From Streptococcus rubneri (GTDB lineage: Bacteria; Bacillota; Bacilli; Lactobacillales; Streptococcaceae): DNA of 64,000 bases. A program made the translations under genes and the position numbers. Positions 18,676-26,977 of this stretch are shown piece after piece; positions within the stretch are counted from its first letter, which is position 1; the number at the start of each line of letters is the position of its first letter. The notes below the pieces were generated by a model. The model was not told the origin of the DNA, searched no databases, and saw only the letters and a list, made by a program, of their open reading frames with translations. Location of the stretch: contig NZ_SRRP01000001.1 in assembly GCF_004785935.1 (NCBI RefSeq), positions 434,001 through 498,000 of the forward strand, given 5' to 3'.

Positions 18676-18802
18676 AGTTTCATTATATCAAAAATGCTTT
18701 GAATGAAAAAGAAAATATCTAGCAGATTTGTCACATCGGATAGTTGGTTTGAACCAATCGCACTTAAATAGCCTAGTTAAAGGGAGAGAAGAAAGAAAAA
18801 TT

Positions 18803-18831
18803 TTGCAAAATTTCCTAAAAAGCTGTAATAT
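18803..18831 (+). promoter_or_regulatory. parE promoter
   Basis: TTGCAA (18803-18808), a 17-bp spacer and TAATAT (18826-18831) lie just before the parE ribosome site at 18849-18855. Confidence 0.65.
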
Positions 18832-18860
18832 AGAAAAGATGAACAAACAGGAGGTTCCTT

Positions 18861-20810
18861 GTGTCTAAAAAGGAAATCAACATTAATAATTACAATGACG
18901 ATGCCATTCAGGTACTAGAAGGGTTGGATGCGGTCCGTAAACGTCCAGGGATGTATATTGGATCGACAGATGGAAATGGGCTTCACCATTTGGTCTGGGA
19001 AATTGTTGACAATGCAGTCGATGAAGCTCTATCTGGTTTTGGTTCTCAAATTGACGTTACCATTAACAAAGACGGTTCCCTATCTGTAGCGGACCAAGGT
19101 CGGGGGATGCCGACAGGGATGCATGCCATGGGTAAACCAACCGTTGAGGTCATCTTTACGATCCTCCACGCTGGAGGGAAGTTTGGTCAAGGGGGGTATA
19201 AGACCTCTGGTGGTCTCCACGGAGTGGGATCTTCGGTCGTGAACGCCCTCTCTAGCTGGCTTGAGGTTGAGATTACCCGTGATGGAGCAGTCTACAAGCA
19301 ACGCTTTGAAAATGGTGGTAAACCAGTTACCACTCTTGAGAAGATAGGAACGGCTCCTAAGTCTAAGACTGGGACCAAGGTTACCTTCATGCCAGATGCA
19401 ACCATCTTCTCAACGACGGATTTCAAGTTTAATACTATTGCAGAACGGATCAAGGAGTCGGCTTTCTTGCTCAAGGATGTGACGTTGACGCTGACTGATC
19501 TCCGTAAGGAAGAAGATAATCACGTAGCCTTCCATTACGAGAATGGGGTACAGGATTTCGTTGAGTACCTAAATGAAGATAAGGAAACCTTGACGCCGGT
19601 TCTCTACTTTAATGGAGAATCAGAAGGCTTCCAAGTAGAAGTCGCACTCCAGTACAATGATGGCTATTCCGACAATATCTTGTCTTTCGTCAATAATGTC
19701 CGGACCAAAGATGGGGGAACCCACGAAACTGGACTCAAGACAGCCATTACCAAGGCTATGAACGACTATGCAAGAAAAACAGGACTTCTCAAAGAAAAAG
19801 ACAAGAACCTAGAAGGCTCAGACTATCGTGAAGGTCTTTCAGCTGTTCTTTCGATCTTGGTTCCAGAAGCCCATTTGCAGTTTGAAGGGCAAACCAAGGA
19901 CAAACTAGGAAGTCCACTTGCACGACCAGTCGTCGACGGGATTGTCGCTGACAAGTTGACCTTCTTCCTGATGGAAAATGGGGAATTAGCTTCCAATCTA
20001 ATTCGCAAGGCCATTAAGGCCCGGGATGCGCGTGAAGCAGCTCGGAAGGCGCGTGATGAGAGTCGTAATGGGAAGAAGAATAAGAAGGATAAGGGACTCT
20101 TATCTGGTAAATTGACCCCAGCCCAGTCCAAGAATGCTGCCAAGAATGAACTCTATCTGGTCGAAGGGGACTCAGCCGGTGGTTCTGCTAAGCAAGGTCG
20201 GGACCGCAAGTTCCAGGCCATCCTTCCGCTTCGAGGGAAGGTTCTCAATACTGAAAAGGCCAACATGAGCGATATCCTCAAAAACGAGGAAATCAACACC
20301 ATGATCTATACCATCGGGGCTGGAGTTGGGGCTGACTTTACGATCGAAGATGCCAACTATGACAAGATTATCATCATGACCGATGCGGATACGGATGGAG
20401 CACACATTCAGACCTTGCTCCTAACTTTCTTCTACCGGTATATGCGTCCTTTGGTTGAAGCAGGACGTGTCTATATCGCCATGCCTCCTCTTTACAAGAT
20501 GTCTAAAGGCAAAGGGAAGAAAGAAGAAGTGGCTTATGCCTGGACAGACAGTGAATTGGAAGACCTACGTCGGACCTTTGGTCGTGGGGCAACCCTCCAA
20601 CGTTATAAAGGGTTGGGGGAGATGAATGCGGATCAGCTTTGGGAAACAACTATGAACCCAGAAACCCGCACCTTGATCCGTGTCACTATTGATGACTTGG
20701 CGCGTGCAGAACGCCGTGTCTCAGTCCTAATGGGCGATAAGGCAGCTCCACGCCGCCAATGGATCGAAGATAACGTTAAGTTTACTTTGGAAGAAACGAC
20801 AGCGTTTTAA
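18861..20810 (+). CDS. parE: DNA topoisomerase IV subunit B
   Basis: ATPase subunit of the type IIA decatenase, partner of ParC. Length 649 aa. GHKL ATPase motifs are visible: D-N-A-V-D-E-A (about residue 48) and G-L-H-G-V-G (about 114-120). The TOPRIM domain has E-G-D-S-A-G-G-S-A (about 435) and D-A-D-T-D-G-A-H (about 511). The start is GTG at 18861, directed by a strong CAGGAGG. Unusually for the classic parE-parC pair, two unrelated genes (ykvA and an ANT(6)-like gene) lie between parE and parC here. Confidence 0.97.
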   Translation: MSKKEININNYNDDAIQVLEGLDAVRKRPGMYIGSTDGNGLHHLVWEIVDNAVDEALSGFGSQIDVTINKDGSLSVADQGRGMPTGMHAMGKPTVEVIFTILHAGGKFGQGGYKTSGGLHGVGSSVVNALSSWLEVEITRDGAVYKQRFENGGKPVTTLEKIGTAPKSKTGTKVTFMPDATIFSTTDFKFNTIAERIKESAFLLKDVTLTLTDLRKEEDNHVAFHYENGVQDFVEYLNEDKETLTPVLYFNGESEGFQVEVALQYNDGYSDNILSFVNNVRTKDGGTHETGLKTAITKAMNDYARKTGLLKEKDKNLEGSDYREGLSAVLSILVPEAHLQFEGQTKDKLGSPLARPVVDGIVADKLTFFLMENGELASNLIRKAIKARDAREAARKARDESRNGKKNKKDKGLLSGKLTPAQSKNAAKNELYLVEGDSAGGSAKQGRDRKFQAILPLRGKVLNTEKANMSDILKNEEINTMIYTIGAGVGADFTIEDANYDKIIIMTDADTDGAHIQTLLLTFFYRYMRPLVEAGRVYIAMPPLYKMSKGKGKKEEVAYAWTDSELEDLRRTFGRGATLQRYKGLGEMNADQLWETTMNPETRTLIRVTIDDLARAERRVSVLMGDKAAPRRQWIEDNVKFTLEETTAF

Positions 20811-20863
20811 GGATTTTATTTTTATTTTATTGATTAATTTATAAAATAGTGGAGAAATATCCT

Positions 20864-21268
20864 ATGGCGAATAGTATGAATAAAGAGCAAGCAAAACAAG
20901 CTCTTAAAAGTGGGTACGGAAAGTCTAAAGCCTTATTAAATGATAAAGATAAATTAGATATATTTTTGCGTGGACTAGAGAGAAAGATTGAAGGAATTCC
21001 AATGATTGGAAAGGAGTTGTCTATTATTCCAGTCATGATATCTTTAGTAAAAAATTTTGCAGAAGGAAAATATACTTCTGTCCCCTATGGAACCATTTTA
21101 GCTGTTACTAGTGCGCTTATTTATTTTGCGTCTCCAATTGATTTTATTCCCGACTTTATTCCAGGGGTTGGATATGTAGATGATATGGCAGTTGTCTCGT
21201 TTTGTTTGTCTATGGTAAAAAAAGACATAGAGTCATATAAAGAATGGCGTCAAGCAAATGATAAGTGA
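20864..21268 (+). CDS. YkvA-family (DUF1232) membrane protein
   Basis: A 134-aa protein whose DUF1232 core spans about residues 70-125 and carries the signature Y-F-A-S-P-I-D-F-I-P-D-F-I-P-G-V-G-Y-V-D-D, one hydrophobic helix flanked by proline/acidic turns. The ATG at 20864 with GGAG 9 nt upstream is preferred to an in-frame GTG at 20849. The AT-rich flanks and codon use differ slightly from parE. The function of the family is unknown. Confidence 0.85.
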   Translation: MANSMNKEQAKQALKSGYGKSKALLNDKDKLDIFLRGLERKIEGIPMIGKELSIIPVMISLVKNFAEGKYTSVPYGTILAVTSALIYFASPIDFIPDFIPGVGYVDDMAVVSFCLSMVKKDIESYKEWRQANDK

Positions 21269-21390
21269 TAAGAGTGGAGATTATCATTCACTTTATTCAG
21301 CTGTTTAAGTTTCTAAAAATTATAATCATAAAAAAAATCTAAATAGGATTTTAATTTAAAATGTAGGTTCAACTATATAAAGGTATTAAA

Positions 21391-22209
21391 ATGAGAACTG
21401 ACACAGAAATGATGGAAGGAATTGTGCAGATTGCTGAAACTCTCCAAGTGGAAGCAGTGGCTTTATCTGGTTCACGGACTAGTCCACATTCCCCAAAAGA
21501 TGAGTTTCAAGATTACGATGTGGTCTATATAGTTGATGATCTGGAAGACCTGATTTCAGATTTATCTTGGCTAAACCAGTTTGGAAATCGCCTGATTTCA
21601 CAACATAACGTAGTAGACCACCGTCATCTTTATCTCATGCTTTTTGAAGATGGAAATCGCATTGATTTGACCCTCTGTCCTAAGGAGTATATCCAAGAGT
21701 GGGTAGATAGCGAAGCAAATTTTGAAGTTATAAAAGATGACAAAGGTTTGTTTGAATCGTATTTGCCAAGCCCAAAACGCTACTGGACCTGTCCGCCTAC
21801 CGAAGAGGAATTTGCAGTATCCTGCAATGAATTTTGGTGGGTATCTGCTTATGTCGTAAAGGCCATTCGAAGAAATCAGCTCATCTATGCGACTGATCAC
21901 CTCTATGGCATTTGCCAGCAAGAAATCCTCAAGGTCTTAGCTTGGCAGGTGACAAGTGATAGGGGAGCAGTTGATATCGGAAAGAACTACAAGTACCTTT
22001 TTCACTATCTCCCAGCTGAGAAGGAAAAAGTGTTCTCAGCACTTCTTGATCTATCTAGTATAGAGAAGGTTGATCAGTCCTTATTTGCTACCATGAATGT
22101 TTTTGATCGAGAAGCTCAAAGTCTGGCCCAAAAGATGAGATTTGCTTATGATCAGGAAGTGGCTGTAAAGATGATGACTTATGCTGAAGAGAAACTGTCA
22201 AATCATTGA
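21391..22209 (+). CDS. Aminoglycoside 6-adenylyltransferase-like nucleotidyltransferase
   Basis: A 272-aa protein of the ANT(6)/AadK family, which adenylylates streptomycin at position 6. The nucleotidyltransferase core is seen as G-S-R near residue 27, an acidic pair in D-Y-D-V-V-Y (about 45-50) and an I-D-L-T-L strand (about 91-95). No mobile element flanks it, so it is probably a chromosomal housekeeping homologue; whether it confers resistance cannot be told from sequence. The ribosome binding site is weak (AAGGTATTAAA). The insertion of this gene and ykvA between parE and parC is noteworthy. Confidence 0.85.
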   Translation: MRTDTEMMEGIVQIAETLQVEAVALSGSRTSPHSPKDEFQDYDVVYIVDDLEDLISDLSWLNQFGNRLISQHNVVDHRHLYLMLFEDGNRIDLTLCPKEYIQEWVDSEANFEVIKDDKGLFESYLPSPKRYWTCPPTEEEFAVSCNEFWWVSAYVVKAIRRNQLIYATDHLYGICQQEILKVLAWQVTSDRGAVDIGKNYKYLFHYLPAEKEKVFSALLDLSSIEKVDQSLFATMNVFDREAQSLAQKMRFAYDQEVAVKMMTYAEEKLSNH

Positions 22210-22234
22210 TTCAATAATCTATTTTAAACACTTT

Positions 22235-22415
22235 AAACTACAGAAAGGGTCGTTTGGTTACTTGTAGTAACTGAATTCCTTTTTCTAAAAAATCTACTCT
22301 ACATTCTTTGAAAGGAGTTGAACACGCCCTAAATTGTGTGAAACTCTTGATTCCAACATTTAACCACGTATTAAAAACTACAGAAAGGATCGTTTGGTTA
22401 CTTGTAGTAACTGAA
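22235..22415 (+). repeat. Pair of 41-bp direct repeats upstream of parC
   Basis: Copies at 22235-22275 and 22375-22415 differ at one base and repeat with a period of 140. Each contains the inverted repeat GTTAC-TTGTA-GTAAC and a flanking ACTACA/TGTAGT pair, so two alternative hairpins are possible. The CTACAGAAA start of the repeat appears a third time near 22489. The whole 324-nt gap 22210-22533 otherwise holds no convincing gene. Confidence 0.8.
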
Positions 22416-22533
22416 CACGGGACTAATTTCTTAGGAAAAAAGATAAATCGCTTTGGGTTCATGGAACCCTGCATCAATTTCCTATTTTTCTACAGAAATT
22501 TTCGGCAAGTCGAAACGTCCCTTTGTATCTTAT

Positions 22534-24987
22534 ATGAGTAATATCCAAAATATGTCCTTAGAGGACATCATGGGAGAGCGCTTTGGTCGCTACTCCAAAT
22601 ACATTATTCAAGAACGGGCTCTTCCTGATATTCGGGATGGCTTGAAACCTGTTCAGCGGCGGATCCTTTATTCTATGAATAAGGATGGCAATACCCATGA
22701 CAAGGGCTACCGCAAGTCTGCCAAGTCTGTCGGAAATATCATGGGGAATTTTCACCCTCACGGGGATAGTTCGATCTATGATGCCATGGTCCGCATGTCT
22801 CAAGACTGGAAGAATCGTGAGATTCTTGTTGAGATGCACGGTAACAATGGTTCTATGGACGGTGATCCACCGGCTGCCATGCGTTATACGGAAGCCCGTC
22901 TATCTGAAATTGCTGGTTATCTCCTTCAAGATATCGAAAAGAACACAGTGCCATTTGCCTGGAACTTTGACGATACAGAAAAAGAGCCAACTGTTTTGCC
23001 TGCAGCCTTTCCAAACCTCTTGGTCAATGGAGCTACTGGTATTTCAGCTGGTTATGCGACAGATATTCCGCCCCATAACCTTGCTGAAGTCATTGATGCG
23101 GTGGTCTACATGATCGACCATCCTTCTGCTAAGGTAGATAAGCTCATGGAGTTTTTACCTGGGCCTGATTTCCCAACGGGTGCCATTATTCAAGGGCGCG
23201 ATGAGATCAAGAAAGCCTATGAAACTGGTAAGGGACGGGTGGTTGTCCGCTCTAAGACAGAAATCGAGCAGCTCAAAGGTGGCAAGCAGCAAATCGTGGT
23301 CACCGAAATTCCTTATGAGATCAACAAGGCCGTTTTGGTCAAGAAGATCGACGATGTCCGTGTTAACAACAAGGTGGCCGGTATCGCTGAGGTGCGGGAT
23401 GAGTCTGACCGAGATGGTCTTCGTATTGCCATTGAGTTGAAAAAAGATGCCAATGCAGATTTGATCTTGAACTACTTGTTCAAGTACACAGATTTGCAGG
23501 TCAACTACAACTTCAATATGGTAGCAATTGACAACTATACCCCTCGTCAAGTTGGGATTGTACCGATTTTATCAAGCTACATTGCTCACCGTCGAGATAT
23601 CATTGTCGCTCGCTCGCGCTTTGACAAGGAAAAGGCTGAACGACGCCTCCACATTGTAGAGGGATTGATCCGCGTCATTTCCATCCTTGATGAAGTCATC
23701 GCTCTGATCCGTGCTTCTGATAACAAGGCAGATGCTAAGGAAAACCTTAAAATCAGCTATGATTTCACAGAAGAGCAAGCAGAAGCCATTGTCACCTTGC
23801 AACTGTACCGTTTGACCAATACAGATATCGTCACCTTGGAAGAAGAGCATGCTAACCTCAAGGAGCAAATCGCGACCTTGGCCGCTATCATTGGGGATGA
23901 ACGGACCATGTTCAATCTCATGAAGAAGGAATTGCGTGAAGTTAAGAAGCTCTTTGGCAATCCGCGTCGTAGTGAGCTACAAGACACTGCTAAAACAATT
24001 GAGATTGATACAGCCAGCCTCATTGTCGAAGAAGAAACCTTCGTGAGTGTGACCCGTGCTGGTTATATCAAACGAACCTCTCCTCGTTCTTTCAATGCAT
24101 CTACAGTGGAAGAAGTCGGTAAGCGGGACGACGATGAATTGATTTTCGTTGAGCCTGCTAAGACTACCCAGCATCTCTTGCTCTTTACCAACTTGGGAAA
24201 TGCCATTTATCGACCTGTTCATGAATTGGCAGATACCAAGTGGAAGGATATCGGGGAGCACCTTAGTCAGACCTTGACCAATTTTGAGACGGAAGAAGAA
24301 ATTCTCTTTGCGGAGATTGTGGATCAGTTTGAAGGTGTGACCTACTTCGCAGCTACCCAACAAGGGCAAATCAAGCGCTTTGAACGCAAGGAATTGAGCC
24401 CATGGCGGACCTACCGCTCCAAATCAACGAAGTACGCTAAGCTGAAAGACCAAGAGGACCGTATCATAGCGGTTGCACCAGTTGTCCTCGAGGACATCAT
24501 GATCATTACCCAAAATGGCTATGGTCTGCGCTTCAATATTGAAGAGGTGCCAGTAGTTGGGGCAAAAGCAGCAGGTGTTAAAGCCATTAACCTCAAAGAC
24601 GGGGATCAAGTGGTAGCCGTCTTTAAGTCGACGACGCCAAGCATGTACATTCTGACCCAGCGAGGCAGTCTGAAACGGATGTCCCAGGACGATATTCCAG
24701 TGACCAGCCGGGCCAAACGTGGATTGCAAGTCTTACGTGAATTGAAGTCTAAACCACACCGTGTCTTCAAGGCAGGTCCAGTCTTTACGGACCAAGGAGA
24801 TTTTGATCTCTTTACGAGCCAGGAAGAAGTAGCAGAGCAGGATCAAATCCTTCAGATTACCTCCACAACAGGTCAGGTGACAGAAGTGGATGTTACCCAA
24901 CTCAACTTGTCAGAACGAACTAGCAATGGTTCCTTTGTCAACGATCAAATCTCTGATCAAGAAGTCTATTCAGCTAGAATTAAGTAA
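22534..24987 (+). CDS. parC: DNA topoisomerase IV subunit A
   Basis: DNA-cleaving subunit of topoisomerase IV, 817 aa from ATG 22534 (MSNIQNMSLEDIM, the streptococcal ParC start). The catalytic tyrosine is Y118 in R-Y-T-E-A-R. The quinolone-resistance region reads [10 protein letters not shown] with S79 and D83, the wild-type, susceptible residues. C-terminal beta-pinwheel repeats follow. No Shine-Dalgarno is visible before the ATG; an upstream frame open from about 22308 ends with a TAA that overlaps the start region, so translational coupling is possible. An in-frame extension to TTG 22453 has no support. Confidence 0.95.
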   Translation: MSNIQNMSLEDIMGERFGRYSKYIIQERALPDIRDGLKPVQRRILYSMNKDGNTHDKGYRKSAKSVGNIMGNFHPHGDSSIYDAMVRMSQDWKNREILVEMHGNNGSMDGDPPAAMRYTEARLSEIAGYLLQDIEKNTVPFAWNFDDTEKEPTVLPAAFPNLLVNGATGISAGYATDIPPHNLAEVIDAVVYMIDHPSAKVDKLMEFLPGPDFPTGAIIQGRDEIKKAYETGKGRVVVRSKTEIEQLKGGKQQIVVTEIPYEINKAVLVKKIDDVRVNNKVAGIAEVRDESDRDGLRIAIELKKDANADLILNYLFKYTDLQVNYNFNMVAIDNYTPRQVGIVPILSSYIAHRRDIIVARSRFDKEKAERRLHIVEGLIRVISILDEVIALIRASDNKADAKENLKISYDFTEEQAEAIVTLQLYRLTNTDIVTLEEEHANLKEQIATLAAIIGDERTMFNLMKKELREVKKLFGNPRRSELQDTAKTIEIDTASLIVEEETFVSVTRAGYIKRTSPRSFNASTVEEVGKRDDDELIFVEPAKTTQHLLLFTNLGNAIYRPVHELADTKWKDIGEHLSQTLTNFETEEEILFAEIVDQFEGVTYFAATQQGQIKRFERKELSPWRTYRSKSTKYAKLKDQEDRIIAVAPVVLEDIMIITQNGYGLRFNIEEVPVVGAKAAGVKAINLKDGDQVVAVFKSTTPSMYILTQRGSLKRMSQDDIPVTSRAKRGLQVLRELKSKPHRVFKAGPVFTDQGDFDLFTSQEEVAEQDQILQITSTTGQVTEVDVTQLNLSERTSNGSFVNDQISDQEVYSARIK

Positions 24988-24990
24988 GTA

Positions 24991-25019
24991 AAAGTCAGCT
25001 CATTTGTGGCTGGCTTTCT
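24991..25019 (+). terminator. parC terminator
   Basis: A 9-bp stem with one G-U pair (24991-24999 with 25009-25017) is followed by a short pyrimidine run. It is modest but well placed after the parC stop. Confidence 0.6.
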
Positions 25020-25028
25020 TGATTGATA

Positions 25029-25082
25029 AATTTTCAGAAAATTGCAAACTTCACTTGAAATTCTCATGAAATGGTGTAAAAT
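25029..25082 (+). promoter_or_regulatory. ilvE promoter with perfect CodY box
   Basis: AATTTTCAGAAAATT at 25029-25043 matches the CodY consensus at every position. It sits 11 nt upstream of TTGAAA (25055-25060), with TAAAAT at 25077-25082 (16-bp spacer). A small hairpin (CTTGCT-ATTT-AGCAAG) follows in the leader. Confidence 0.85.
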
Positions 25083-25159
25083 AGAGTACATGAATAAAGT
25101 CATCTTCACAGGTGGCTCTTGCTATTTAGCAAGTCTTGAATGGAAGAAGGAAAACAAAA

Positions 25160-26185
25160 ATGACAGTATCACTTGATTGGGAAAATCTCGGATTTTCTTA
25201 TATGAAATTACCCTATCGATACATTGCTTATTACCGTAATGGAGCCTGGGAGAAGGGAGAGTTATCTGAAGATTCCACTCTTCATATTTCAGAATCTTCT
25301 CCAAGTTTGCACTATGGACAGCAAGCCTTTGAAGGCTTGAAGGCTTATCGGACAAAGGATGGCAGTGTTCAATTATTCCGTCCAGATGAAAATGCCAAAC
25401 GCCTTCAACGGACCGCTGATCGTCTTTTGATGCCTCAAGTTCCAACGGATATGTTTGTGGAAGCTTGTAAAGCAGTAGTGCGTGCCAATGAAGAATATGT
25501 CCCACCGTATGGAACAGGTGGAACACTCTATCTTCGTCCGCTTTTGATTGGAGTCGGAGATATCATAGGAGTGAAGCCAGCAGAAGAATACATCTTTACG
25601 ATCTTTGCTATGCCAGTTGGAAACTACTTCAAGGGTGGCTTGGTTCCAACCAACTTCTTAATCCAAGACGAATATGACCGGGCAGCTCCTCATGGGACGG
25701 GTGCAGCGAAAGTCGGTGGAAACTATGCCGCTAGCCTCTTACCTGGTAAATTAGCTAAGTCTCGGAACTTCTCAGACGTGATTTACTTGGATCCAGCGAC
25801 CCACACTAAGATTGAAGAAGTGGGATCTGCTAACTTCTTTGGAATAACAGCTGATAATGAGTTTGTGACTCCACTTAGCCCATCAATTCTGCCATCTATT
25901 ACCAAGTATTCCTTGCTCTATCTTGCTGAGCATCGTCTTGGTTTGAAACCAATCGAAGGGGATGTCCCAATCGATCATCTAGACCGCTTTGTCGAAGCAG
26001 GTGCTTGTGGAACTGCCGCAGTTATTTCTCCAATCGGGGGTGTTCAGCACGGAGATGATTTCCATGTCTTCTATTCAGAAACGGAAGTAGGACCGATTAC
26101 CCGGAAGCTTTATGATGAATTAACGGGCATTCAGTTTGGTGATATTGAAGCACCAGAAGGATGGATCTTCAAGGTAACTGAATAA
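25160..26185 (+). CDS. ilvE: Branched-chain amino-acid aminotransferase
   Basis: PLP-dependent fold-type IV aminotransferase that makes Leu, Ile and Val from their 2-keto acids. The 341-aa length is typical of the streptococcal enzyme. The PLP lysine lies in the K-V-G-G-N-Y-A-A-S segment (about residue 190), and E-x-G-S-A-N-F-F (about 228) is the family signature. ATG 25160 is preceded by GAAGG; upstream alternatives lack a site. With the CodY box upstream, it belongs functionally with the leu operon 14 kb away. Confidence 0.96.
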   Translation: MTVSLDWENLGFSYMKLPYRYIAYYRNGAWEKGELSEDSTLHISESSPSLHYGQQAFEGLKAYRTKDGSVQLFRPDENAKRLQRTADRLLMPQVPTDMFVEACKAVVRANEEYVPPYGTGGTLYLRPLLIGVGDIIGVKPAEEYIFTIFAMPVGNYFKGGLVPTNFLIQDEYDRAAPHGTGAAKVGGNYAASLLPGKLAKSRNFSDVIYLDPATHTKIEEVGSANFFGITADNEFVTPLSPSILPSITKYSLLYLAEHRLGLKPIEGDVPIDHLDRFVEAGACGTAAVISPIGGVQHGDDFHVFYSETEVGPITRKLYDELTGIQFGDIEAPEGWIFKVTE

Positions 26186-26194
26186 ATCAATCAT

Positions 26195-26219
26195 AAGAGG
26201 GGGGACTCCCTCTTTTTTC
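26195..26219 (+). terminator. ilvE terminator
   Basis: AAGAGGG (26195-26201) pairs with CCCTCTT (26208-26214) and runs into a T tract. Confidence 0.75.
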
Positions 26220-26272
26220 ATAGGAATAAATACTAGCAAAATAAAATAATTTAATCATGAAACATTTTCGGC

Positions 26273-26301
26273 TTGCAAGCATGTGAAAATTTTTGTAAAA
26301 T
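26273..26301 (+). promoter_or_regulatory. Promoter of the DUF2969 gene
   Basis: TTGCAA (26273-26278), a 17-bp spacer and TAAAAT (26296-26301). Confidence 0.6.
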
Positions 26302-26326
26302 AAAGGGGTTGAAATGAGGTAGAAGA

Positions 26327-26557
26327 ATGAGTAAAAAAGATAAAAAAATCGAAATTCAAATTGCAGATAGTAAAGTGGTTGTAGGTAAGGAAACCTTTGA
26401 TGGCTACCAATTAACGATTGGGAAGAAGGCTATTGCTGAGATTGCTGATATGGGTGCCCAATTTGCCCTTGTTAAAAATGCATCTGTAGACAGTCTCTAT
26501 AAATCCCTTGAAAAAGCAGTGGAAAGTGCCATCGAAAATTACAATTTGAACAAATAA
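26327..26557 (+). CDS. DUF2969 small protein
   Basis: A 76-aa basic, soluble protein of the lactic-acid-bacterial DUF2969 family. It has a lysine-rich N-terminus (SKKDKKIEIQ) and a short alpha/beta body; no catalytic residues are evident. It has its own promoter and is followed by the tRNA-Tyr gene. The role is unknown. The start follows a GAGGTAGAAG site. Confidence 0.75.
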   Translation: MSKKDKKIEIQIADSKVVVGKETFDGYQLTIGKKAIAEIADMGAQFALVKNASVDSLYKSLEKAVESAIENYNLNK

Positions 26558-26562
26558 GGGGT

Positions 26563-26591
26563 TGCATTTTAATTAAATCAATGGTATAATT
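26563..26591 (+). promoter_or_regulatory. tRNA promoter
   Basis: TTGCAT, a 17-bp spacer and TATAAT (-10 at about 26585-26590) lie 20 nt before tRNA-Tyr. It probably drives the Tyr-Gln tRNA pair. Confidence 0.75.
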
Positions 26592-26609
26592 GTGACTGTT
26601 GATTTGCTT

Positions 26610-26690
26610 GGAGAGATAGCGAAGAGGCTAAACGCGGCGGACTGTAAATCCGCTCCTTCGGGTTCGGGGGTTCGAATCCCTCTCTCTCCA
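26610..26690 (+). tRNA. tRNA-Tyr (GTA)
   Basis: An 81-nt class II tRNA. The acceptor GGAGAGA (26610-26616) pairs with TCTCTCC (26683-26689), discriminator A at 26690. The anticodon is GTA in the loop ACTGTAAAT, followed by a long variable arm and a GGTTCGAATCC-type T arm. No 3' CCA is encoded. Confidence 0.95.
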
Positions 26691-26739
26691 TTGGCGTTCA
26701 TTGTGACGATGATAAAGTGACTAAGGTCAGCGCTCTTTT

Positions 26740-26811
26740 TGGGGTATAGCCAAGCGGTAAGGCAAGGGACTTTGACTCCCTCATGCGTTGGTTCGAATCC
26801 AGCTACCCCAG
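26740..26811 (+). tRNA. tRNA-Gln (TTG)
   Basis: A 72-nt tRNA. The acceptor TGGGGTA (26740-26746) pairs with TACCCCA (26804-26810), discriminator G. The anticodon TTG sits in ACTTTGACT, and the T arm contains GGTTCGAATCC. It is 49 nt after tRNA-Tyr, probably in the same transcript. Confidence 0.95.
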
Positions 26812-26836
26812 TTCTAGGTAATATCAGATAAGGTGG

Positions 26837-26866
26837 TAAAATATCTACTCAGGTATTTTATTTCTT
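26837..26866 (+). terminator. tRNA-pair terminator
   Basis: TAAAATA (26837-26843) pairs with TATTTTA (26854-26860), followed by a T-rich tract. It is AU-rich, so of moderate strength. Confidence 0.5.
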
Positions 26867-26939
26867 TATATGATGAAATCGTTATAGATCATTTGATGTC
26901 GTTGCGAGTGCTTGCTTAGGAAAAATAATTATAAGTATG

Positions 26940-26958
26940 TCAAGTTTAGAAAACTTGA
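26940..26958 (+). promoter_or_regulatory. Hairpin in the rpsA leader
   Basis: An 8-bp perfect stem (26940-26947 with 26951-26958, loop AGA) lies just upstream of the GGAGG ribosome site at about 26964. A stem here could protect the leader or bind S1 itself; autoregulation is inference from other rpsA genes. Confidence 0.4.
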
Positions 26959-26977
26959 TTGTTGGAGGATTTTTTAG

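Noticed and set aside
22453-22533. N-terminal extension of ParC from TTG 22453
   Set aside because: No ribosome site at a usable distance, and ParC proteins begin at MSNIQNMSLEDIM.
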